Assembly: GCF_010868145.1 (NCBI RefSeq)
Contig: NZ_JAAGUY010000011.1
Coordinates: 110,817-174,816 of the forward strand
Length of the DNA: 64,000 nt
Reading direction: 5' to 3'
DNA from: Nocardia cyriacigeorgica
Lineage (GTDB): Bacteria > Actinomycetota > Actinomycetes > Mycobacteriales > Mycobacteriaceae
Under the pieces are notes generated by a model, which was not told the origin of the DNA, did not search any database, and saw only the letters and a program-made list of their open reading frames with translations. Below are positions 1-6,697 of the stretch, piece by piece; the stretch's first letter is position 1, and every line of letters starts with the position of its first letter. The translations under genes were made by a program, and so were the position numbers.

Positions 1-382
1 TGCGGCTGCCGATGTCGCAGCACTGCCGAAGATCTTCCAGGTCAACTGGTTCCGCCGCGACGTCGACGGCAAGTTCCTGTGGCCCGGCTTCGGTGAGAAC
101 GTCCGGGTGCTGAAATGGGCGCTGGAACGACTCGACGGCGACGCACCCGCAGCCACCACACCACTCGGGTACATCCCCGCCGCCGACGCGCTCGATCTGG
201 CCGGACTCGACTCGAAATACCTGGACCGGGTGCCCGCGGCACTCGCCGTCGACACCGGCGAATGGGCCCGGGAAACCGAACTCATCGACGAGTGGTACGC
301 CACAATCGGCGGAAACCGGTTGCCCGAACAGTTGCGTGAGCAGCTGGCGGATCTGAAATTGCGTCTGGCGCAGTCGAAGTGA
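1..382 (+). CDS. pckG: Phosphoenolpyruvate carboxykinase (GTP), C-terminal part only
   Basis: This is the last ~126 residues of a gene that enters from the left edge. PEP carboxykinase converts oxaloacetate and GTP to phosphoenolpyruvate, CO2 and GDP in gluconeogenesis, in the cytosol. The visible protein contains the family-typical stretch FQVNWFRRDVDGKFLWPGFG followed by ENVRVLKWALERLDG, which forms part of the nucleotide-binding C-terminal lobe of GTP-type PEPCKs. The PEP and metal sites lie upstream of the window. The reading frame opens at base 2 and stops at 380-382. The stop overlaps the GTG start of the SulP transporter gene, so the two may be translationally coupled. Confidence 0.93.
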   Translation, partial: AAADVAALPKIFQVNWFRRDVDGKFLWPGFGENVRVLKWALERLDGDAPAATTPLGYIPAADALDLAGLDSKYLDRVPAALAVDTGEWARETELIDEWYATIGGNRLPEQLREQLADLKLRLAQSK

Positions 383-2007
383 GCGTCATGTCGTTGCTGC
401 CGCGCGCGTCGGACTGGCGCCCCGCCGTCCGCGCGCCCGGCGCCGACCTCTTGGCCGGGCTGATCGTCGCGCTGGTGGCCCTGCCACTGGCGCTCGGCTT
501 CGGGATCAGCTCCGGGCTCGGCGCGGCCGCGGGACTGGCCACGGCGATCGTCGCGGGCGCGATCGCGGCGGTCTTCGGCGGCTCCCGATTCCAGGTGTCG
601 GGCCCGACGGGCGCGATGACGGTCGTGCTCGTGCCGATCGTGCATGAGCACGGCGCCAATGGCGTACTGACCGTGGGCCTGCTAGCTGGTGTGCTGCTGG
701 TCGTGCTCGCCGGGCTCGGTGTCGGTCGGGCGGTCCGCTATATGCCTGCTCCGGTGATCGAGGGGTTCACCGCGGGCATCGCGGTGGTGATCGCGCTCCA
801 GCAGTTCCCAGCGACCTTCGGGATCGCCGATGCCGAAGGCGAGAAAGTATGGCAGTCGGCATTCGACGCGGTCCGGCAGTGGCTCGCGGATCCGAGCCTC
901 GCGCAACCGCTGATGGCGCTCGCGGTGGCCGTGGTGGTGCTGATCGGCGGCCGGTATCTGCCCAAGTTGCCGTTCTCACTGGTCACCGTGGTGGTGGCAG
1001 CGTTGATCGTCGCGGCATTCGATATCGATATCGCGCGCATCGGCGAGCTGCCCGCAGGATTGCCTGCGCCGTCACTCGGCTTCGTGGAATGGGAGCAGCT
1101 GGGTTCGCTGCTGTTGCCCGCGCTCGCCGTTGCCGCGCTGTCGGCACTGGAATCGCTGCTGTCGGCGACCACCGCCGATTCCATGTCGGTGGGCACCCGT
1201 CACGATCCGGACCGGGAACTGTTCGGCCAGGGCCTGGCCAACCTGGCGGCGCCCCTGTTCGGTGGTGTGCCGGCCACCGGTGCGATCGCCCGCACCGCGG
1301 TCAATGTCCGTTCCGGTGCCCGGACCCGGCTGGCCGCGCTGTTCCACGCGGTGATCCTCGCCGCAATCGTCTATCTGGCAGCACCGTTGGTGGCCGATAT
1401 TCCGCTGGCGGCATTGGCCGGCGTGCTGCTCGCGACGACGGTCCGCATGGTGGAGGCGGCCTCACTCACCGCGATCGCCCGCGCCTCACGCGGTGACGCG
1501 CTCATCATGGTGGCGACCTTCCTGGTCACCGTCGCGGTGGATCTGGTGACCGCCGTGGTGATCGGCGTCGCGGTAGCGATCGTGCTCGCCCTGCGATCGG
1601 TGGCGCGCGAGGCCCGGCTGCACCAGGTCCCGCTCGACGAATCCGATCATCTCGCCGAAGAACACGACCTGCTGCGCGACCACATCGTGGCCTACCGCAT
1701 CGACGGCCCGCTCTTCTTCGCCGCCGCCCACCGGTTCCTGCTCGAGTTGACCGAAGTCGCCGATGTGCGTGTGGTCATCCTGCGGATGTCGCATGTCACC
1801 GCGGTCGACACCACCGGTGCGCTGGTGCTCAAGGATGCGATCAGCAAACTCGAGCACCGCCATATCGCGGTCCTGCTCTCCGGTGTGCGCCCCGTTCATC
1901 TGCGTCGGTTGACCGCGATCGGCGCACTGCCCTCTGGTGGCGAGGCGAGCGTATTCGCCGGCACCAATGACGCGATCGACTATGGTCGCGCCGTGCTATC
2001 CGCATGA
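379..2007 (+). CDS. SulP-family anion transporter with STAS domain
   Basis: A 542-residue membrane protein of the SulP (SLC26) family, predicted to carry sulfate, bicarbonate or another anion across the cytoplasmic membrane. The first ~400 residues form about 10-12 hydrophobic helices, including the conserved TGAIARTAVNVRSGARTRLA stretch. The C-terminal ~110 residues look like a cytoplasmic STAS domain, with VVILRMSHVTAVDTTGALVL as the conserved loop. The GTG start at 379 overlaps the pckG stop; an ATG at 388 is an alternative start. Because it sits directly behind pckG, bicarbonate is an attractive substrate, but this is inference only. The stop overlaps the first possible start of the next frame. 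Confidence 0.9.
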   Translation: MSVMSLLPRASDWRPAVRAPGADLLAGLIVALVALPLALGFGISSGLGAAAGLATAIVAGAIAAVFGGSRFQVSGPTGAMTVVLVPIVHEHGANGVLTVGLLAGVLLVVLAGLGVGRAVRYMPAPVIEGFTAGIAVVIALQQFPATFGIADAEGEKVWQSAFDAVRQWLADPSLAQPLMALAVAVVVLIGGRYLPKLPFSLVTVVVAALIVAAFDIDIARIGELPAGLPAPSLGFVEWEQLGSLLLPALAVAALSALESLLSATTADSMSVGTRHDPDRELFGQGLANLAAPLFGGVPATGAIARTAVNVRSGARTRLAALFHAVILAAIVYLAAPLVADIPLAALAGVLLATTVRMVEAASLTAIARASRGDALIMVATFLVTVAVDLVTAVVIGVAVAIVLALRSVAREARLHQVPLDESDHLAEEHDLLRDHIVAYRIDGPLFFAAAHRFLLELTEVADVRVVILRMSHVTAVDTTGALVLKDAISKLEHRHIAVLLSGVRPVHLRRLTAIGALPSGGEASVFAGTNDAIDYGRAVLSA

Positions 2008-2050
2008 ATACTCTCGGGATCGGGGACAGGCTCGCCCCGGGCACGCCCGA

Positions 2051-2056
2051 TAGGGT
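2051..2056 (+). promoter_or_regulatory. Possible -10 box of a leaderless promoter
   Basis: TAGGGT lies seven bases before the GTG at 2064. Actinobacterial leaderless transcripts typically have a TANNNT box 6-8 bases before a start codon that is also the first transcribed base. No ribosome binding site precedes this GTG, which fits. This is inference from spacing only. Confidence 0.35.
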
Positions 2057-2063
2057 CGTCAAT

Positions 2064-2546
2064 GTGAACGTGGATGTAACTCCGCTACCGGGAATCGGTG
2101 TGCGTAAAGATTTTCAATTGACGGGTGTCCGTCGCCGGATCGGTGTGATCGACCACAAGGACGGCAGTATCGACCTAATCTTCACCAAGGTCGGCGATCC
2201 CGACACCACCGTGCAGATTCCATTGAGCGAAGTCGAAGCAGGCGTGCTGGCCAATCTGCTCGGTGCGCCGCAGCTGGTCGCGCAGTTGCGCGAGGAACAC
2301 CGCGATATGGACGGGGTCAACACCCGGCAGCTGCCGATCCTGGACGGTTCGCCCTACGACGGGCGGACCTTGGGTGAGACCGGGATGCGCACCAGAACCA
2401 CCTCGTCGATTGTCGCCGTGATGCGGGCCGGTCAGGTCATCGCCTCACCGGGGCCGGACTTCGCGTTCACCGCGGGAGATCTGCTTGTCGTAGTCGGTAC
2501 CGGTGAGGGCCTCGAGGCCGCCGCCCGGATCCTGACCGACGGCTGA
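2064..2546 (+). CDS. K+/H+ antiporter regulatory subunit, RCK_C/TrkA-C domain (KhtT-like)
   Basis: A ~160-residue soluble protein beginning VNVDVTPLPGIGVRKDFQL, which is typical of KhtT-type regulatory subunits of CPA2 antiporters. The N-terminal half is a family-specific domain. The C-terminal ~75 residues (from about RQLPILDGSPYDGRTLGETG to the end) form a TrkA-C/RCK_C fold that binds small ligands such as c-di-AMP in relatives. It is followed after three bases by the transporter gene, so the two form a KhtTU-like pair. An in-frame ATG at 2004 overlaps the upstream stop and would add 20 residues. I prefer the GTG at 2064 because the family N-terminus begins there. Confidence 0.85.
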   Translation: MNVDVTPLPGIGVRKDFQLTGVRRRIGVIDHKDGSIDLIFTKVGDPDTTVQIPLSEVEAGVLANLLGAPQLVAQLREEHRDMDGVNTRQLPILDGSPYDGRTLGETGMRTRTTSSIVAVMRAGQVIASPGPDFAFTAGDLLVVVGTGEGLEAAARILTDG

Positions 2547-2549
2547 CCG

Positions 2550-3746
2550 GTGCAGGTGAGTGCAACCGCGCTGGCATTGATCCAGTTGGGGGCGGTGTTC
2601 TTCGGGCTGGGTGTGCTCGGGCGAATCGCGGCGAAGATCGGTATGTCTCCGATTCCGCTGTATCTGATCGGTGGTCTGGTTTTCGGCGAAGGTGGATTCG
2701 TTGAACTGCATGAGGTGGACGAATTCATCCACCTGGCCAGCGAAATCGGTGTGGTGTTGTTGTTGCTGCTACTGGGGCTGGAGTACAGCGCGTCGGAACT
2801 GGTGACCGGGATGCGAAGATCCTGGCCCGCCGGCCTGCTCGATATCGCACTGAATGCCACGCCGGGCGTGATCGTCGCCCTGATGCTCGGTCTCGGGCCG
2901 ACCGGCGCTATCGCGATGGCAGGAGTCACCTATATCTCCTCCTCCGGCATCGTCGCCAAAGTGCTCAACGATCTGGGGCGCCTCGGCAACCGGGAAACCC
3001 CGGTCGTGCTCTCGATCCTGGTATTCGAGGATCTGGCCATGGCCGGCTATCTGCCGGTGCTGACGGCGGTGCTGGCCGGTGTCGGATTCGTCGCGGGGTT
3101 GAAGACACTCGGTATCGCGTTGATCGCGATCACCGTCGTGCTCGTCGTCGCGCTGCGCTACGGCAAATACGTCTCGGCGGTCGTAGCCAGTGACGATCGC
3201 GAGATCTTCCTCCTCAAACTGCTCGGTGCCGCGTTGCTGGTGGCCGGAATCGCCTCGGCCGTGCAGGTCTCGGCCGCGGTCGGCGCATTCCTGCTCGGCA
3301 TCGCCATCTCCGACTCCACCGCACACAACGCCACCAAAATCCTGGAACCGCTGCGGGATCTGTTCGCGGCGATGTTCTTCGTACTATTCGGGCTCAGCAC
3401 GAATCCGGCCAGCATCCCGCCGGTGCTCGGCTGGGCGATCCTGCTGGCCGTGATCACCACCGCAACCAAGATCGCGACCGGCTGGTGGGCGGCCACACGC
3501 GCGGGTGCCACCCGTCTCGGCCGGGCGCGCGCCGGTGCGGCTCTGGTCGCACGCGGCGAATTCTCCATCGTCATCGCGGGACTCGCGGTGTCCGCCGGTG
3601 CGGTGCCCACCGGGTTCGCAGCCCTTGCCACGACGTATGTGCTGTTGATGGCGGTGCTCGGGCCGGTCGCGGCCCGCGTGGTGGAACCGGTGGTCGGGCT
3701 CATCGGCCAGCTGCCCAAGCCCGCCAAAGACCTGATCGACGAATGA
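2550..3746 (+). CDS. Cation:proton antiporter, CPA2 family (KhtU-like)
   Basis: A 398-residue integral membrane protein with about 12 hydrophobic segments of the Na+/H+ exchanger fold. Conserved features include the glycine-rich first helices, a stretch at LVFEDLAMAGYLPVLTAVLA with the acidic residues of the ion-binding core, and the late RGEFSIVIAGLA motif. Together with the preceding RCK_C subunit it should form a K+(Na+)/H+ antiporter that helps set cytoplasmic pH and potassium. GTG start, three bases after the subunit stop. There is no long C-terminal NAD-binding RCK_N domain, consistent with the regulator being a separate protein. Confidence 0.88.
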   Translation: MQVSATALALIQLGAVFFGLGVLGRIAAKIGMSPIPLYLIGGLVFGEGGFVELHEVDEFIHLASEIGVVLLLLLLGLEYSASELVTGMRRSWPAGLLDIALNATPGVIVALMLGLGPTGAIAMAGVTYISSSGIVAKVLNDLGRLGNRETPVVLSILVFEDLAMAGYLPVLTAVLAGVGFVAGLKTLGIALIAITVVLVVALRYGKYVSAVVASDDREIFLLKLLGAALLVAGIASAVQVSAAVGAFLLGIAISDSTAHNATKILEPLRDLFAAMFFVLFGLSTNPASIPPVLGWAILLAVITTATKIATGWWAATRAGATRLGRARAGAALVARGEFSIVIAGLAVSAGAVPTGFAALATTYVLLMAVLGPVAARVVEPVVGLIGQLPKPAKDLIDE

Positions 3747-3848
3747 TCCGGCACGCCAGGCAGCGTCGAGGAGCCCCTACGCGGGACTGTTGCCGGGCAT
3801 GGAGCCGGACGGTAGGGTGCCCAGAAGGTCAGCTGGGGAGGTGAGCGA

Positions 3849-4631
3849 ATGGCTACCTGGCGGTTCACCGGCCTGGAGTTCGAGATTCTCTGGTCCGCGT
3901 ACGGCCACGACCGGCTGCCGTACCCGCTGCGCTACCGCCCGGTCGCCGACGATTTCGAGGACCTGCGGCGCCAACGCGAAGCAGCGGTCGACGTGCTGCT
4001 GGAGAAGTACTACTCGGTCGAATTGGTCGATGTGCTCACGATCCTGCGTGAGCCGGAGGTGCGAGTCGAGGTCAAGGGGTACGGCGGCCGGAATATGGCT
4101 CGTACCTACCGCTTCCACGGTGCGATGAGCGGCTCCACCGGTGCGACACTCGTGCAACTGCCCGGCACGTCCGCCGATATCGGAGGCGATGTGATCGTCA
4201 CCAACTGCGCGTCCGATCAGGTACCCGCGCAGGCAGTTGCCGCGCTGCCACCGGCACCCGCGGGCACCCGTCCGGCCGTGGAGGTCCGTCGCGCCGACCT
4301 GAGCGCTGACCGGTCCCGCTACGTGCGCCACGTCGACGAACTCAGCCTCACCCAGCAATTGGATCGCGTCTTCAAACGTCAACGGCAATCGCTGGGCGAG
4401 ATCATGATCTTTCCCGGCCCCGCCGTCGACGCCAGGCCCGCCTTCGGACGCAGCTTCTGGTGGATGGATTACGAGGACGGCCGCTACTACGTCAAAACCG
4501 GCGACCCCATCGTCGCCAAACCGGCAGGGCCTACCGCTCTGAGCAATGAGATCGCCCGACTCGCCGGGCTGACCCGTCGCTTCTATCGCGAAGATCGCGA
4601 GCACCACGAATACCTGCGCGTCAATCGCTGA
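3849..4631 (+). CDS. ESX secretion-associated protein, EspG family
   Basis: A 260-residue protein with the EspG-like opening WRFTGLEFEILWSAYGHDRL followed by PYPLRYRP, as in the chaperones that bind PE/PPE-type substrates of type VII secretion systems. The middle carries the typical VDVLTILREPEVRVEV strand pattern and a GATLVQLPG turn. A strong ribosome binding site (GGGGAGG) precedes the ATG. No PE, PPE, EsxA or ecc gene is visible nearby, so this is an orphan copy. Orphan EspG genes are frequent in Nocardia and Rhodococcus, and the partner is unknown. Function is by family only; action in the cytosol is expected. Confidence 0.75.
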   Translation: MATWRFTGLEFEILWSAYGHDRLPYPLRYRPVADDFEDLRRQREAAVDVLLEKYYSVELVDVLTILREPEVRVEVKGYGGRNMARTYRFHGAMSGSTGATLVQLPGTSADIGGDVIVTNCASDQVPAQAVAALPPAPAGTRPAVEVRRADLSADRSRYVRHVDELSLTQQLDRVFKRQRQSLGEIMIFPGPAVDARPAFGRSFWWMDYEDGRYYVKTGDPIVAKPAGPTALSNEIARLAGLTRRFYREDREHHEYLRVNR

Positions 4632-4677
4632 GCCAGGCGACCAACCCCATCTTTCTCGACGAGAGTGAGAAGTTCTG

Positions 4678-5301
4678 ATGTCGACTTCCCCTGATGTGCG
4701 CTCGGCGCGACGCGACGAAATCGGTCCGCTGTCACACACATTGGCGGCCGCGTTCCACGAAGATCCGGTCTCGGTGTGGTTGTGGCCCGACCCTGAACGG
4801 AGAGCCGCCGGGTTGCCGCGCTTCTTCGGTGCGATGACCCGGCACCACCACTTCGCCACCGGCGGCGTCGACATTGCGCTGGACGGTTCCGGCGCCATCG
4901 GCGGCGCGGCCCTATGGAATCCGCCCGGAAGGTGGCACCACTCGACGCTGTCGGAACTGTTGATGCTGCCGCAGTTCGCGCGCGCCATGGGCACCCGATT
5001 GCTGGCAGGCAAGCGGATGGGCGACACCATAACTGCCCGCCACCCCCACGAACCGCACTGGTATCTCGCGGTGATCGGCAGCGATCCCGCGCAGCGCGGC
5101 CGCGGTTACGGGCACGCTTTGTTGCGTGCGCGGCTCGATCACTGCGACCGTGAGCAGGTGCCCGCTTATCTGGAATCGAGTAACGAATCCAACATCGGCT
5201 ACTACGAGCGGTTCGGATTCGAAGTCACCGACACCATCACCACCCCGGACGACGGCCCGACCCTGTGGGCCATGTGGCGTCGACCGCGCTCGGGCAGCTG
5301 A
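4678..5301 (+). CDS. GNAT-family N-acetyltransferase
   Basis: A 207-residue protein with the GNAT fold: an N-terminal segment with LAAAFHEDPVSVWLWPD, the central strand WYLAVIGSDPAQRGRGYGHA holding the acetyl-CoA pyrophosphate loop (RGRGYG), and a C-terminal YYERFGFEVTDTI segment. It should transfer an acetyl group from acetyl-CoA to an amine substrate that cannot be predicted. It lies 46 bases after the espG-like gene on the same strand with a GAGAAG ribosome binding site, so it may share a transcript. Confidence 0.85.
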   Translation: MSTSPDVRSARRDEIGPLSHTLAAAFHEDPVSVWLWPDPERRAAGLPRFFGAMTRHHHFATGGVDIALDGSGAIGGAALWNPPGRWHHSTLSELLMLPQFARAMGTRLLAGKRMGDTITARHPHEPHWYLAVIGSDPAQRGRGYGHALLRARLDHCDREQVPAYLESSNESNIGYYERFGFEVTDTITTPDDGPTLWAMWRRPRSGS

Positions 5302-5316
5302 ACTGCCGCGGGGCGA

Positions 5317-6447
5317 TCAGGCCAGGTGGTGGGTGAGCTGGTGGACGGCCTCACCCGGATGGGTGGCGAAGATGGGTTCGCCGACAGCCTGCAATTTCCA
5401 ACCGGTCGCCGCGAGATACAGCTTGGCCATCACCATGCCGGTGTGTGGGCCGCCGCCGTGCAGGTCCAAGTGCGCCAGTTCGGCGCCTGTGCCGGCGTCC
5501 ACGAGACGGCAGAAGGCATTGCGGATGGTGTCGAAGCTGTGGCCGTGATAGCTGGTAACCACCAGGACCACGGTCGCCACCTGCGGATGAATCCGGGACA
5601 GGTCGACCGTGATGACCTCGTTCTCCCCGCCACCCTCACCGGTCATGCTGTCACCGAGATGGCGCACCGACCCGTCGTTGGAATTGAGCTGGGCGAAGTA
5701 GACCGCATCGAGCAGATGGTGGTCGTGGTCGAAGAGGAGCGCGGCGGCGTCCAGGTCGGCGGGCGCCGCAGCGCCACCGACGTGGGTGTGTCCGGGGACG
5801 GGATCCCAGCCGAGACCGAGCCGCACCAAGTCCAGCGTGGGACCGGTGCTGGTGCGCAGCCGCACCACCTGTCCCGGCAGGAGTCCGATCGGCCGGCCCT
5901 CGGGTAGTACTGCCGCGTCCACCTGCTCACGAGCCGCGGCGCGGCGACCCACCTGGACATGGCTCTCGGCCAGCACCGCCGCGAAACCTCCGGCATGGCC
6001 GCGCCCGACCGTGGCGATCCCCCAGCCCGCCCCGGTGCGTTCGATATCGACCGCCACCACCGCCGACGCGGTGCCGAGCCCGTCGAACGCGGTGCGGTAC
6101 AGACTGTCACCGCGGCCGTCGGCGACCTCGATGGCGGGCGCGTCTGCCTCGGCGAAACTGCGGTGTGGATTATCGAGGGCTACAACGACCCGAACGGTGG
6201 TCGCCGCATGGGGAATCGAGGACAGGTCGACGTGCAGGGTCGGCGCGGGCGCGACTCCCGGCCCGGCAAGCCGCAATCCCTGCGCCTCGGCTTGGCTGCC
6301 GAAAACGAAATCGGTTTCGTCGTGGATGGCGCCGTCGGGGCCCAGCAGAATCGCCGCGAGATGCGCGGGTATCGCCGTCCGCGCGGTAACGACCAGGTTG
6401 TCGGCGGCTATGGGGACGATCTGTTGCTGTTCGAGCCCTTCTGTCAC
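5317..6447 (-). CDS. TerD-family protein with tandem TerD-like domains
   Basis: About 376 residues made of two TerD-like calcium-binding modules. In each, a DFVF or ALLFDHDHHLLDAVYF segment is followed by a variant of DSxTGEGGGENEVITVDLSRI, and then by VVVTSYHGHSFDTIRNAF (second copy) or VVVALDNPHRSFAEAD (first copy). TerD proteins belong to tellurite and general stress-response systems and bind Ca2+. I chose the GTG at 6447 because GAAGGG sits six bases upstream; an ATG two codons earlier (6453) is possible but lies directly against that site. The gene ends 15 bases from the convergent acetyltransferase gene. Its position just downstream of the MoxR-VWA operon, on the same strand, suggests shared stress biology. 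The second copy keeps the acidic loop better than the first. Confidence 0.82.
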   Translation of the reverse strand: MTEGLEQQQIVPIAADNLVVTARTAIPAHLAAILLGPDGAIHDETDFVFGSQAEAQGLRLAGPGVAPAPTLHVDLSSIPHAATTVRVVVALDNPHRSFAEADAPAIEVADGRGDSLYRTAFDGLGTASAVVAVDIERTGAGWGIATVGRGHAGGFAAVLAESHVQVGRRAAAREQVDAAVLPEGRPIGLLPGQVVRLRTSTGPTLDLVRLGLGWDPVPGHTHVGGAAAPADLDAAALLFDHDHHLLDAVYFAQLNSNDGSVRHLGDSMTGEGGGENEVITVDLSRIHPQVATVVLVVTSYHGHSFDTIRNAFCRLVDAGTGAELAHLDLHGGGPHTGMVMAKLYLAATGWKLQAVGEPIFATHPGEAVHQLTHHLA

Positions 6448-6697
6448 GCGCATCCCTTCATCGTGTGCCGGTGAACATGCGGTGCGCCAACGCATTCCCT
6501 GCGAAAATGCACCGCGTGCCGATCGGAGGGGTTCCCCCGACGGTTCCCACTGTAGGTGCCGCGCGTTTGCGGACAAGCGATTCGGGTGAATGCGGATGGG
6601 CGCCCGTCCATCGACGAGCCGTTCGCCGATTCGGTCGAACGCCGACGAGCCGAGCGGTATCCGTTGTGGGGTTCTTCTGCCTGAACTGCTCAGGGCC

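Noticed and set aside
3777..5030. A 417-codon minus-strand frame opposite espG and GNAT genes
   Set aside because: Both plus-strand genes have family motifs and ribosome binding sites; the antisense frame has none.
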